In this document: positions 5,212 to 13,475 of the stretch, in pieces
How the letters are laid out: the number at the start of each line of letters is the position of its first letter
How positions within the stretch are numbered: the first letter of the stretch is position 1
NCBI GenBank assembly: GCA_026414955.1
Contig: JAOAIA010000013.1
Location: 1 to 26,186, forward strand
Direction of reading: 5' to 3'
Origin: Candidatus Bipolaricaulota bacterium
Lineage (GTDB): Bacteria; Bipolaricaulota; Bipolaricaulia; RBG-16-55-9; DRXL01
Length of the DNA: 26,186 nucleotides
Program-made: the position numbers and the translations under genes
Notes under the pieces: model-generated
What the model was told of the DNA's origin: nothing
What the model saw: only the letters and a program-made list of their open reading frames with translations
Databases searched by the model: none

Positions 5212-6416
5212 AGCGAGCGCGTGCACAGCTCCAAGCCGTTCCCTTGGAAGAAGCCAAGCGCATCTTCTTCGCTGCGCTCACGGAGTTCTTTCACGCCCGC
5301 GAAGAGGAGATTCCAACAATCCAAGCTTTAGGGCGCGTCACCAGTCGCGCCGTCTTTGCCCAGCGCGATCTCCCGCATTATGCGAGTGCAGCTATGGACG
5401 GGATCGCCGTCACAGCCGAGCGCACGCGCGGAGCCAGCCCGCAAAACCCCGTGCGCCTCACCCGCAAGAGCCATTTTGAGTACGTAGACACCGGCGACCC
5501 TATTCCCCAAAAGTTCGACGCCGTCATCAAGATCGAGGACGTTCGCGAGATTGATACTGACACCGTCGAGATATATAAATCCGTACCGGCAGGCAAGCAT
5601 ATTCGCTTGGTAGGGGAAGATTTCGCGCGCGGCGCTCCCGTTGTGCCCCAAAGTTTTCAGCTCTCTCCCGAAGCGATTGCGGCGCTGCTGGGCACAGGAA
5701 ATCTCACGGTCTGGGTGAAGCGCCGTCCAAAAGCGATTTTTATTCCCACAGGGTCTGAGCTGATCCCGCCCGATGAAAAACCTTCAGTGGGCCAGATCGT
5801 CGAGACGAACTCGCAGATCGTGAAGGGATACGTCGAGCAGTGGGGCGCGAGCATAACAGTGCACTCTCTTGTGCCTAACGATCTTGAGCAGATTCGTCAT
5901 GCTGTCAAGCAATCTTTGCTTGAGCATGATCTGCTCTTGATTGGCGCGGGGACGAGCAAGGGGCGCGGGGACTTTGTGCCCCAGATCGTGGGAGAGCTGG
6001 GAGAGGTGCTGGTGCACGGGGTTGCGTACCATCCGGGGCATCCGGTTTTGCTGGGGGTGATCGAGAGAAAGCCCATCGTTGGGCTGCCGGGGTATCCGGT
6101 CGCGACATGGTTGGCGCTCCATCTCTTTGTCAAGCCCCTGTTAGAACGATATTATTGGGGGCACGAGCGCGAATTTTTTAAAGTGCCCGCGAGGCTGACA
6201 AAGTCTATCCAGTCCGTGCGAGGCTATCGAGAGTTCGTGCGGGCGAAGCTAGAGCGAGCTGAAGACGGCTTGTATCTCGTACACCCGTTGCAGGGCGGGG
6301 CGAGCAAGCTCTCCACGATTGTGGGGGCCGATGGCTGGATCGAGGTGCCAGAAGATATCGAACATTATGAGCAGGATACTATAGTAGAAGTATCACTTGT
6401 GCGCGAGATGCTGTAA
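5208..6416 (+). CDS. Second MoeA-like protein, divergent paralogue
   Basis: This 402-residue MoeA-family protein has SAAMDGIAV near residues 61-69, YVDTGDPIPQKFDAVI, FIPTGSELIP, GAGTSKGRGDF in place of the usual GGxSxGxxD loop, HPGHPVLLG in place of RPGKP, and GLPGYPVAT in place of GLPGNP. The GYP form resembles the archaeal-type MoeA proteins often fused to a periplasmic-binding-like domain; that extra domain is missing here. Paired MoeA proteins in other organisms may serve molybdenum versus tungsten insertion or different pterin forms. Which applies here is open. It is coupled to moeA by ATGA at 5208-5211. Confidence 0.88.
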   Translation: MKRARAQLQAVPLEEAKRIFFAALTEFFHAREEEIPTIQALGRVTSRAVFAQRDLPHYASAAMDGIAVTAERTRGASPQNPVRLTRKSHFEYVDTGDPIPQKFDAVIKIEDVREIDTDTVEIYKSVPAGKHIRLVGEDFARGAPVVPQSFQLSPEAIAALLGTGNLTVWVKRRPKAIFIPTGSELIPPDEKPSVGQIVETNSQIVKGYVEQWGASITVHSLVPNDLEQIRHAVKQSLLEHDLLLIGAGTSKGRGDFVPQIVGELGEVLVHGVAYHPGHPVLLGVIERKPIVGLPGYPVATWLALHLFVKPLLERYYWGHEREFFKVPARLTKSIQSVRGYREFVRAKLERAEDGLYLVHPLQGGASKLSTIVGADGWIEVPEDIEHYEQDTIVEVSLVREML

Positions 6417-6433
6417 ACCCTGTGGGCTGTGTA

Positions 6434-6463
6434 TATAATAGCAGACTAGTCCCCCTGCGGGGG
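6434..6463 (+). promoter_or_regulatory. Promoter -10 and leader hairpin before moaC
   Basis: TATAAT at 6434-6439 lies 18 bases after the second moeA stop, without a convincing -35. Transcripts from it would carry a CCCCC-TGC-GGGGG hairpin (6451-6463). GAGAGGAG at 6471-6478 is the ribosome binding site for the GTG at 6486. The promoter would let moaC be expressed apart from the mobB-moeA genes. Confidence 0.5.
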
Positions 6464-6485
6464 CGAACTCGAGAGAGGAGCAAGC

Positions 6486-7007
6486 GTGGGGTCTACAGCA
6501 AAATCTCAAAAACAGAAAACAAAGCTCTCGCATCTGGACGCGCAAGGCCGCGCACGCATGGTGGACGTCAGCGATAAACCCGACACCAAGCGCGTCGCCG
6601 TCGCCCAAGGCTCTATTATAATGGCTCCTGAGACGCTCAAGCTCATTGTATCCGAGAGAGTCCCCAAGGGCGATGTCTTCACCGTCGCCAAGATCGCCGG
6701 CATTAACGGAGCGAAAAAGACCTCAGAGTTGATCCCCTTGTGTCACCCTCTCCCCCTCGATGCGCTAGATCTGGAGTTCCACCCCGATCTGAAGACGGGC
6801 CGCATCACAGTTACCGTGACGGCGAGCAGCACCGGCAAGACCGGCGTGGAGATGGAAGCCCTAACAGCGTGCGCCATTGCTCTGCTCACAGTCTATGATA
6901 TGTGCAAGTCCGCCGAGCGCGGCATGACCATCGAAAAGATATTGTTAGTCGAGAAGCGCGGAGGACGATCGGGGCTTTGGCAGCGTAGGGCCAAATCGTC
7001 GCCCTAA
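6486..7007 (+). CDS. moaC: Cyclic pyranopterin monophosphate synthase MoaC
   Basis: A 173-residue protein starting at GTG 6486. It contains the MoaC run LSHLDAQGRARMVDVSDKP (14-32), AKIAGINGAKKTSELIPLCH with LCHPLPL at 85-91, TGKTGVEMEALTA (116-128) and TVYDMCK with Asp138. These are the substrate-binding and catalytic blocks of the family. MoaC rearranges the GTP-derived intermediate made by MoaA into cyclic pyranopterin monophosphate, the first committed Moco precursor. No moaA is in the window. A short basic N-terminal extension (residues 2-12) precedes the conserved domain. Same strand as the moeA pair, 69 bases downstream. Confidence 0.94.
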   Translation: MGSTAKSQKQKTKLSHLDAQGRARMVDVSDKPDTKRVAVAQGSIIMAPETLKLIVSERVPKGDVFTVAKIAGINGAKKTSELIPLCHPLPLDALDLEFHPDLKTGRITVTVTASSTGKTGVEMEALTACAIALLTVYDMCKSAERGMTIEKILLVEKRGGRSGLWQRRAKSSP

Positions 7008-7109
7008 GCTCGGGTTACACGAAAAATTCACCGGGTGCCGACCTTCTTTTCACCTTGACTCCGCCATAATCAAGCCGTTGTATAACCTTCGCCTAAGGAG
7101 GGAAGACCC

Positions 7110-8531
7110 ATGCGTGTGCTCGTACGCGTTCTGGCTCTTATCGCGCTAGGTGCCGTGATGATGAGCGGCGCATCTCCGGCCCAAGTGACCCCAACGCTCT
7201 TCCCCGAGAATGTCCGATCGCCCTTCGGCATCAGCGGCGGCATCGGTGACATCCCTGAACCGCTTCAGCCGTCGTACACCCTTGATCGCTTTCTGACAGT
7301 CGTCCGTGAAGACGCGCAGCGCGCCACGGCGCTTGGCGCTCGATGGTATCGCATCCCGTCCACGCAATACGGCAATTTCACCATGTCCGCCGTGCAAGCC
7401 AACACCATCCCCTATGCCCTCCAGGATGCGCTGGTGCGGGGCATTCAGACCCAGTTGTTGCAGATTCTCCCCGTCATAGGCCCGCGGCCCAGCTCCCTGT
7501 CGTGCCGCGACGTGCCCCAGTATCTGCCCAGCGATCTGGAAGCCTATGCCCGATACGTGCGGCAGCTCGTGGAACGCTATGACATGGACGGCACGGGCGA
7601 TATGCTCCACATGCGCTATCCCGTGCGCTACTGGCAGATAGACAGCGACGTGGACACGCGTTGGTGGGCATGTGAGAAGAGATTTGCGACCCCACAAGAG
7701 TATTTCACGGTGCTTAAGACAAGTTACGAAGCGATCAAGGCTGCTGATCCTCACGCCAAGGTGTTGCTAGGGCTAGGGCTGTTTGGCAGTCGCCCGGAGG
7801 GCGTGCAGTATCTCCGGGAGCTGTTAGCCCTGGGAGCGGCGAACTTCTTCGATATCGCTGCCTATCAAGACTTCACCTACGACATCGAAAACTTCGTTGG
7901 GCATATTATGCTCTTGCGCACGCTCACGCGCAAACCCGTGTGGGTCACAGCCGTCTCAGTGCCCAGCGATCCGCGAGCCAATCTCAACTTCAACTTGACC
8001 ATCCATGCCCGGATGCTCTTCAAGTACTATGTCCGGGGCATCGCCGAGGTCGGAGCTGAAAAGATCTTCTGGGCATCACTGGACCAAGCGCCGGCTCAGC
8101 CGGACTCCGCGGCGTGGCGGGCCGTGGGGAGTAACGGCCTCTATACGTGTGAGAACATCCAAAACATAGGAGGCACTCTTGTCTGTGGCGCGTATGGGCT
8201 AACGCCGGCAGCGCGTACCTATCGGTTGGCCGCGCGCTGGCTGTCATCGTTTATAGCGGCTACCTCTGTATCTGATATAAGGACCATTCCGCCTTTTGCC
8301 CCCGTCAAGCTCTATCGGTTTCTCTTCCAGGCCGCACCGCTGGTCATCTTTATCACGTGGAGTGAGAGTGGCACAGCAGCTCTCTTCCTTGACGGGTCCG
8401 AGGCCCACATACTTGCTCTGCGCATTATCGAGAAGCCTGAAGAGACCGATCCAGTGGTCTCCTTGGAAAACTCGCGGTTCATCGAAGTCGGGCCAACTCC
8501 CATGCTTCTCTTCCTAAGTAAGTCGGAATGA
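7110..8531 (+). CDS. Secreted glycosidase-like TIM-barrel protein, catalytic acids apparently lost
   Basis: A 473-residue exported protein; the signal peptide is residues 1-24, with cleavage near SPAQ. The rest resembles clan-A glycoside hydrolases: LGARWYRIPS after strand 2, VRYWQIDSDVDTRWW at the position of the acid/base motif, AADPHAKVLLGLG, FFDIAAYQDF and KPVWVTAVS at the nucleophile strand. Active relatives have NE in the first motif and a Glu in a VTE motif; here they are Ser179-Asp180 and Ala281. A carbohydrate-binding or structural role is inferred. The start is clear: AAGGAGGG at 7095-7102 is 7 bases before the ATG. It sits inside the Moco cluster without an obvious link and ends in its own terminator. 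Confidence 0.6.
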   Translation: MRVLVRVLALIALGAVMMSGASPAQVTPTLFPENVRSPFGISGGIGDIPEPLQPSYTLDRFLTVVREDAQRATALGARWYRIPSTQYGNFTMSAVQANTIPYALQDALVRGIQTQLLQILPVIGPRPSSLSCRDVPQYLPSDLEAYARYVRQLVERYDMDGTGDMLHMRYPVRYWQIDSDVDTRWWACEKRFATPQEYFTVLKTSYEAIKAADPHAKVLLGLGLFGSRPEGVQYLRELLALGAANFFDIAAYQDFTYDIENFVGHIMLLRTLTRKPVWVTAVSVPSDPRANLNFNLTIHARMLFKYYVRGIAEVGAEKIFWASLDQAPAQPDSAAWRAVGSNGLYTCENIQNIGGTLVCGAYGLTPAARTYRLAARWLSSFIAATSVSDIRTIPPFAPVKLYRFLFQAAPLVIFITWSESGTAALFLDGSEAHILALRIIEKPEETDPVVSLENSRFIEVGPTPMLLFLSKSE

Positions 8532-8539
8532 CCCCAGCA

Positions 8540-8576
8540 AGCCCCAGAGGGGAAATCCCCCTGTGGGGCTTTTTTG
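8540..8576 (+). terminator. Intrinsic terminator
   Basis: AGCCCCAGAGGGG (8540-8552) pairs with CCCCTGTGGGGCT (8558-8570) with one mismatch around a short AAATC loop. TTTTTT follows at 8570-8575. It lies 9 bases after the glycosidase-like gene's stop. Confidence 0.9.
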
Positions 8577-8596
8577 TTGTCCCTCGCCCGCGCTAC

Positions 8597-8626
8597 TTGC
8601 ATCACAATAGTCTTTTCGTGTACTTT
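8597..8626 (+). promoter_or_regulatory. Possible promoter of mogA
   Basis: TTGCAT (8597-8602) and TACTTT (8621-8626) are 18 bases apart, just after the terminator. The -10 is only 9 bases from the ATG at 8635, so mogA would have a very short leader. Both hexamers are imperfect. Confidence 0.4.
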
Positions 8627-8634
8627 TAAGGGCT

Positions 8635-9123
8635 ATGAGCCACTATCTTCAGTGTCTTGAGAGCATCACGTGCTGGATTATCACGGTCAGTGACACCCGC
8701 ACTGAGAGCACGGATACGTCGGGCAAACTCATTAGAGAGCAGTTAGAGAGCGCGGGGCATCGCGTCACCCTCTATCGTATCATCAAGAACGACCCAGCGC
8801 AGATCACGGAGATGGTTGAACAGCTCAAATCTGATCGTGACGCGCACGTCGCGATCTTTCACGGGGGGACGGGCATCTCGCGCAAGGACCAGACCGCGCG
8901 AACCCTGAAGAAGCTCTACGATGAGGAGCTGGACGGCTTCGGTGAACTCTTCCGAGTGTTGAGCTATCACGAGATCGGGCCGTATGCGCTCTTAAGCCGT
9001 GCGAGCGCCGGGATTATCGGCAAAAAGTTGGTCTTTTCGCTGCCGGGGTCGGAGCATGCCGTGCGCTTGGCTCTAGAAAAACTGATACTCCCCGTGCTCG
9101 GACACGCCGTCGAGCAGCTTTAA
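8635..9123 (+). CDS. Molybdopterin adenylyltransferase, MogA/MoaB family
   Basis: A 162-residue protein of the MogA/MoaB fold. Key blocks are IITVSDTRTESTDTSG (15-30, Asp20), HGGTGISRKD (76-85, with GGTG and Asp85) and FSLPGSEHAV (134-143). Family members adenylate molybdopterin before MoeA inserts metal. The length and the absence of a MogA-specific N-terminus make MoaB naming equally possible. The start at 8635 has only a weak AAGGG two bases upstream. Its TAA overlaps the stop of the convergent amidase gene in a shared TTAA (9120-9123). Confidence 0.88.
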   Translation: MSHYLQCLESITCWIITVSDTRTESTDTSGKLIREQLESAGHRVTLYRIIKNDPAQITEMVEQLKSDRDAHVAIFHGGTGISRKDQTARTLKKLYDEELDGFGELFRVLSYHEIGPYALLSRASAGIIGKKLVFSLPGSEHAVRLALEKLILPVLGHAVEQL

Positions 9124-9722
9124 AAGGACTCTTCTAACACGGCTAGGATCGCCTGAGCGATTCTCTTTTGATGGGCAAGCTGCGCTAATTTTCGCGCCTC
9201 TTCGGGGTTGGTGATAAAGCCCAGAGAGAGCTGCACAGCGGGGATATTCAGCCGCCGCAGCCACAGGGGAGCGGTCTGTGTTCCCAGATCGGGAGCTTTA
9301 GTAACAGAGATGAGATGCGCGCGGAGCGCGTCCGCAAGGGCGCGCGTGCGCTGGGGAGCGTTAGTCGGCACGAACGCGGCGATGCCCCGCACGCGGGGGT
9401 CATGTGAAAAATTCAGGTGCAGACTGAGAAACGCTTGCGCGCCCCGCGCCCGCGCCAGGCGTTCGCCGGGGGCAAGATACTGATCGGCGCTTCGAGTTAA
9501 CACGATCTTGATCTTGGGGGAATTCACAGACTCAATCGCGATCACATGGGCGATCTGGAGCACTATATCTTTCTCGATGAGATTATCAATGCCGATCCCG
9601 CCGGTGTCGTCGCCGCCGTGCCCCGCGTCTATAGCTACTATTATGAATGAGCGGGGTTGGCTGATACCCGCAGCGCTCAACAATACGCCTGCTAAACCAA
9701 GCCCCACCCAAATCGCACGCAT
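9120..9722 (-). CDS. N-acetylmuramoyl-L-alanine amidase (Amidase_3), catalytic Glu replaced
   Basis: A 200-residue exported protein; hydrophobic residues 4-20 form a signal peptide. The Amidase_3 domain shows AIDAGHGGDDTGG (zinc His), IEKDIVLQIA (zinc Glu) and LSLHLNFS (zinc His). The block that normally holds the catalytic Glu (VLVExGFxSN) reads VQLSLGFITNPEEA, so Glu is replaced by Ser. Zinc binding should be kept, but hydrolysis of the muramoyl-Ala bond may be lost or changed. The ATG at 9722 was chosen over 9767 because GAGGTGAT lies 10 bases upstream and the signal peptide starts there. It is divergent from the PpiC-TPR gene and shares its promoter region. Confidence 0.8.
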   Translation of the reverse strand: MRAIWVGLGLAGVLLSAAGISQPRSFIIVAIDAGHGGDDTGGIGIDNLIEKDIVLQIAHVIAIESVNSPKIKIVLTRSADQYLAPGERLARARGAQAFLSLHLNFSHDPRVRGIAAFVPTNAPQRTRALADALRAHLISVTKAPDLGTQTAPLWLRRLNIPAVQLSLGFITNPEEARKLAQLAHQKRIAQAILAVLEESF

Positions 9723-9725
9723 CGC

Positions 9726-9754
9726 TTGACAGATCACCTCGTAAGGTTTATTAT
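9726..9754 (+). promoter_or_regulatory. Promoter of the PpiC-TPR gene, overlapping a divergent promoter
   Basis: TTGACA (9726-9731) and TATTAT (9749-9754) are separated by 17 bases, a near-consensus sigma-70 promoter. It would start about 70 bases before the ATG at 9830. Its -10 occupies the same base pairs as the minus-strand -10 of the amidase gene. Confidence 0.7.
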
Positions 9755-9758
9755 AGCA
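9750..9758 (-). promoter_or_regulatory. Extended -10 of the amidase gene
   Basis: On the minus strand TGCTATAAT is an extended -10, with TATAAT at 9755-9750. It lies 28 bases upstream of the ATG at 9722, with the GAGGTGAT ribosome site between them. No good -35 is seen. Confidence 0.6.
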
Positions 9759-9829
9759 GAGCATCAAGCGTCCAAGGAAATCACTATTTCTCTATATTAT
9801 TGCACAGAACACCCCGAGGTGAGAAGAGC

Positions 9830-12800
9830 ATGCACACGATCCGCAGGTTTGTGGAAAAGTACGGGAAGTACGTGATCTGGACCGTTGTGATCAGCTTCGT
9901 CGCCGGGGCGCTGGTGATCTTTTCACCGGTGGCGCTCAACCCCACAGGGAGCAACGCCCCCAAAGAAGAGGACGTCGTCCTGATCGTCAACGGGGAGAAG
10001 ATCGACAAGGACAAGTACGAGCAAGCGTATCTGGGAATCTTGAACGAGCAGCGCCAGTTCAACCCAGAGATCGAAAAGGCTCTCGAGGGGCCGGAGGGCG
10101 CCTATAGACAGTTACAATGGCGCGCCCAAGCGATTGACCGCCTCATCGAAAAAGCCATCAAAGATCAAGAGAGCCGCAAGCGCGGCATCAGCGTCCCTGC
10201 AAAAAAGCTCGACGAACGCTACAAGAGAGAGTACGAGAATTTCTTAATAATGTTGCGCCAACGCTACGGCATTGACGAGAAGGAGTTAGCACGTATTCTC
10301 AGTGAGCGCGGCAGTTCACTCCCCGCGTATCAGCGCCAGATGCGCGAGCAGATCGCGGCCCAACTGAAAGAAGAGCTGCTCGAAGAGGCCGTCGTCGGCC
10401 AGCTCGACGTCACCGACGCCCAATTAGTAGAGTTCATCGAGCAGAACAAAATCCGATATATCAACGATATTTTAGGATATCTTCAGCCTACGACCGCCGA
10501 GCTCCAGGCCTACTTTGACGCTCACCGTGAGAAGTACGCAACCCCCGAGGTCAAGGCGCGACATATCCTAGTGAGCGTCGCCCAAGATGCCTCGGAGGAG
10601 CAGGTCGCCGAAGCTCAAAAGAAGATCGAAGGGATCAAAGCGCAGCTCGACAAGGGCGCAGATTTTGCCGAGCTTGCCAAGCAATATTCTGACGACAAGA
10701 GCAACTCCGAGAACGGTGGCGATTTGGGGTGGTTTGGCAAGGGCGTCATGGTGAAGGAATTCGAAGACGCGGCATTCGCGCTCGATATTGGGAAAGTCAG
10801 CGCGCCGGTGCGCACCCGCTTTGGGTTCCATCTCGTGAAAGTCGAAGACAAGCGCGTGCGTACCTTCGAGCAAGCGCAATCCGATGTGCGCCGCGACTTG
10901 ATGCGCGAGCGAGAAGACGCTCTGATGACTCAATGGCTCGACGCGGCGAAGCAAGGGAATTTCTTGGAGCGCGTTCGACTCAGTCGCATATTTGTCCCCA
11001 TCGTGCCCGATGCCCCCGAAGACGAGCTTATCGCTGCCCGCAAGCGCCTCCAAGAAGCTAAAGACAAGCTCAAGGTCGAAGGCGCCAACTTCTCGGAGAT
11101 CGTGAGAGAATACTCTCAAGACCCAGATTTCAAAGACCGCAACGGCGATATGGGCTATGTTACCGTGAGCGACCTGCCCCAAGAGCTCCAAGACGGCATA
11201 GCCCAGCTCAAAGTCGGCGAGGTGAGCGATCTCATCCAGACAGCCCAAGGGCTGTGGCTCGTTCGGGTCGAAGACCGCAAGAGCTTCGCTTCTGTCAGGG
11301 AGAGCATCGCGACGGATTATCGAGCGCGTCAGCGCGTCGAGAAGTTCGACGCATGGCTCAAGCAAGCGAAAGCATCTGCCCAGATCGAGCTGCGCCTGCC
11401 GTTGATCGCGGCGTACCAGCTCGAACAGCAGGAGAAGATTGATGAAGCCATAGCAGCGTATGAAAAGCTCTTGTACGAGGGCACGCTCTCCGACGACGAG
11501 CTTGGGAAGTATCTCGATTACTATATCGCACGGCTCTATCAAGTGAAGCTGCGTCAGGCCGAGCAGGAGAAGGCCGACTTAGAAAGACAAGAGAACGTCG
11601 AGAACAAAGAAGAGAAGCTGAAAGCACTCGAACAGAAGATCAAAGAGTACTCCCAGAAGGCCGTGCAGCACCTGCTGGAGATAGCGAAGACCGGCATAGC
11701 CGACAAGAGCTTTTACGATCAGTTGTTGGCACTCGATCCCGACAACCCTCAAGCATATTATCAGTACGGGCTTTTCCTCTTCACCGCGGGCGATCAAGAG
11801 AGCATTCAAAATTCGATTAAGATGACCAAGCGGGCTACGGAACTTGCCCCTAATGACCCCGGCCCGCTACGGCTCTACGGGCACTTGATGATGTCCATCA
11901 AGAACTATACGGCGGCGCTCGAGCACTATCGGAAAGCCCTGGAGAAGCTTGACCCGGAGAAAGACAAGGCTGCCATTCGCACGGTCAAGCAGAAGATGGC
12001 GGAAGCCTACTTTGGGTTGGAAGAGTGGGACAATGCTGAAGCCCTCTACACCGAGCTACGCGAACAGGAGCGGGCCGAGCGCGGCTACGACGATCCGCGA
12101 TTAGTCACAGCCCTAGCAGACATTGCGGCGAAGAAGAACGATTACGAGCGCGCCGTCGCGCTCTATCTCGAATCGCTGAAGTTGCAGAATAACCCCAACG
12201 TGCGCCTCAAGCTCGGTCGCGCCTACGAAGGGTTAAACAATGTTGACGAAGCAGCGAAGCAATATACCCAAGTGTTGAAAGAGTCGCCCTATCTGGCTGA
12301 GGCGTATCTTGCGCTGGGAGACCTACAGCGCAAGCAGGGGCAGACCGAAGACGCCCTGAAGAACTATCGCGAGGGGTTCAAGCGCACCGCCGCCGTCGAG
12401 CTGCGTGAGCAGCTCGGTGAGCGCATCGTCGAGCTTGACCCCAAAGATTTCGAGACGCGCTTCCAGCTTGCAAAACAATACCAGAAGCAGCATATTTTTG
12501 AGTCCGCCGTGCGCCACTACACCGCGATCTTGGAGCACGGGCCGACCCCAGAACAAGCCCTCAATGCGTATATCGGGCTGGGCGATGTCGCCATAGGCCG
12601 TGTCGAGTACGAGCAAGCCAAGAGTCACTATAAGTCCGGATTGGCCGTGGCGACGACCGATGAGCAAAAGAAGAATCTGTACACGAAGATCCTCGAAGCC
12701 GAGCGCTCGTTGGTCGGCTCCGGCGCGAAGCTCGGCGAAGATGGTCTAGAGGCGATGTACCAGCTTGCGGTCATCGCGCGCAACCAACAGAAGCTCGCGG

Positions 12801-13348
12801 ACATGCGCGAGCAGCTTGAGAAGCTCAAGCAGGAGAATCCCAATTACAAAGCGAACGAAGTCGCCCAGATGCTCTACGACGTGACGGGCAAGTGGAGCGA
12901 CGACAAGCCGGGGATGCCCGTAGCCCTTCAAGATGCTCGCCCGATCTCGCCGGGGCAAGAGCATGAGCCGTATCACTCGACGCCGCCGACGTCCGGCCCG
13001 TATATCGAGCAAGCAGTACACTTCGGCGTGCAGAAAGAACAAATCGCCGAGGAGCTGCAAGTGCGGGCGTTGCGGGGCAGCGCCGTGCTCATCCAATACG
13101 GGCCGGAGACCGACGCGACGACCATCACACAGCTGGAAAATCTCGTGAAACGCCTGCGGAACGAGCACGCTGAAAAATACTGTCGGCTGATCGTGGCGCC
13201 GTATGACAAGCTTGAACCAAAACAGATCGCGCTCACAGCATGGGGGCGCCTAGACAAGCTCTCGTCGTATGACGAGAGTCGCATGAAGAGCTTCATTGAC
13301 GAGTGGATCGGCAAGGGGCCGGAGCAACTGCCGTGTGCAAACGAGTGA
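9830..13348 (+). CDS. Membrane-anchored PpiC-PpiC-TPR protein with a C-terminal DUF3105-like domain
   Basis: A 1172-residue protein. The order is: an N-terminal membrane anchor (about 12-34, SurA/PpiD-like), an N-domain, a first PpiC rotamase domain (240-345, VKARHILVSV to FGFHLVKVED), a second, more divergent one (382-485), a charged coiled coil (575-620), many TPR units (about 620-1010, e.g. NNPNVRLKLGRAYEGLNNVD) and a last domain (1045-1167) with PPTSGPY, SAVLIQYGPE and LIVAP-ALTAWGRL. The last domain matches DUF3105, but the LEHG motif is LRGS. A role in envelope protein folding is likely by analogy with SurA/PpiD. The ATG at 9830 is preferred (GAGGTGAG 6 bases upstream) over a TTG at 9800. 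Confidence 0.85.
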   Translation: MHTIRRFVEKYGKYVIWTVVISFVAGALVIFSPVALNPTGSNAPKEEDVVLIVNGEKIDKDKYEQAYLGILNEQRQFNPEIEKALEGPEGAYRQLQWRAQAIDRLIEKAIKDQESRKRGISVPAKKLDERYKREYENFLIMLRQRYGIDEKELARILSERGSSLPAYQRQMREQIAAQLKEELLEEAVVGQLDVTDAQLVEFIEQNKIRYINDILGYLQPTTAELQAYFDAHREKYATPEVKARHILVSVAQDASEEQVAEAQKKIEGIKAQLDKGADFAELAKQYSDDKSNSENGGDLGWFGKGVMVKEFEDAAFALDIGKVSAPVRTRFGFHLVKVEDKRVRTFEQAQSDVRRDLMREREDALMTQWLDAAKQGNFLERVRLSRIFVPIVPDAPEDELIAARKRLQEAKDKLKVEGANFSEIVREYSQDPDFKDRNGDMGYVTVSDLPQELQDGIAQLKVGEVSDLIQTAQGLWLVRVEDRKSFASVRESIATDYRARQRVEKFDAWLKQAKASAQIELRLPLIAAYQLEQQEKIDEAIAAYEKLLYEGTLSDDELGKYLDYYIARLYQVKLRQAEQEKADLERQENVENKEEKLKALEQKIKEYSQKAVQHLLEIAKTGIADKSFYDQLLALDPDNPQAYYQYGLFLFTAGDQESIQNSIKMTKRATELAPNDPGPLRLYGHLMMSIKNYTAALEHYRKALEKLDPEKDKAAIRTVKQKMAEAYFGLEEWDNAEALYTELREQERAERGYDDPRLVTALADIAAKKNDYERAVALYLESLKLQNNPNVRLKLGRAYEGLNNVDEAAKQYTQVLKESPYLAEAYLALGDLQRKQGQTEDALKNYREGFKRTAAVELREQLGERIVELDPKDFETRFQLAKQYQKQHIFESAVRHYTAILEHGPTPEQALNAYIGLGDVAIGRVEYEQAKSHYKSGLAVATTDEQKKNLYTKILEAERSLVGSGAKLGEDGLEAMYQLAVIARNQQKLADMREQLEKLKQENPNYKANEVAQMLYDVTGKWSDDKPGMPVALQDARPISPGQEHEPYHSTPPTSGPYIEQAVHFGVQKEQIAEELQVRALRGSAVLIQYGPETDATTITQLENLVKRLRNEHAEKYCRLIVAPYDKLEPKQIALTAWGRLDKLSSYDESRMKSFIDEWIGKGPEQLPCANE

Positions 13349-13395
13349 ATACAGCACAGAAACTATGTCTGAAGTCGCCGGTTCAGCAAGTGGAA

Positions 13396-13469
13396 GCGTG
13401 CTCCAGCACGCTCTGGGCAAGCTCAGCCCTCTTCAGTGGGCTTGCGGAGCCGGATGCTTCAGCATCCGG
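13396..13469. repeat. REP-like cluster of stem-loops before mazG
   Basis: The 127-base gap before mazG holds GCGTGCT-CC-AGCACGC (13396-13411) and CCGGATGC-TTCA-GCATCCGG (13450-13469). A GCAAGC/GCTTGC pair between them could join both into one larger structure. No T-tract follows. The second stem ends 6 bases before the ATG at 13476 and would hide any ribosome binding site, of which none is visible. Confidence 0.6.
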
Positions 13470-13475
13470 AAAGCT

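Noticed and set aside
6417..6485. Molybdenum-cofactor riboswitch before moaC
   Set aside because: The gap is only 69 bases and shows one small GC hairpin, too little for the Moco RNA motif.
10568..11542. 324-codon open frame on the minus strand
   Set aside because: It lies wholly antisense to the PpiC-TPR gene and mirrors its codon pattern. It has no ribosome site, and its sequence is not family-like.
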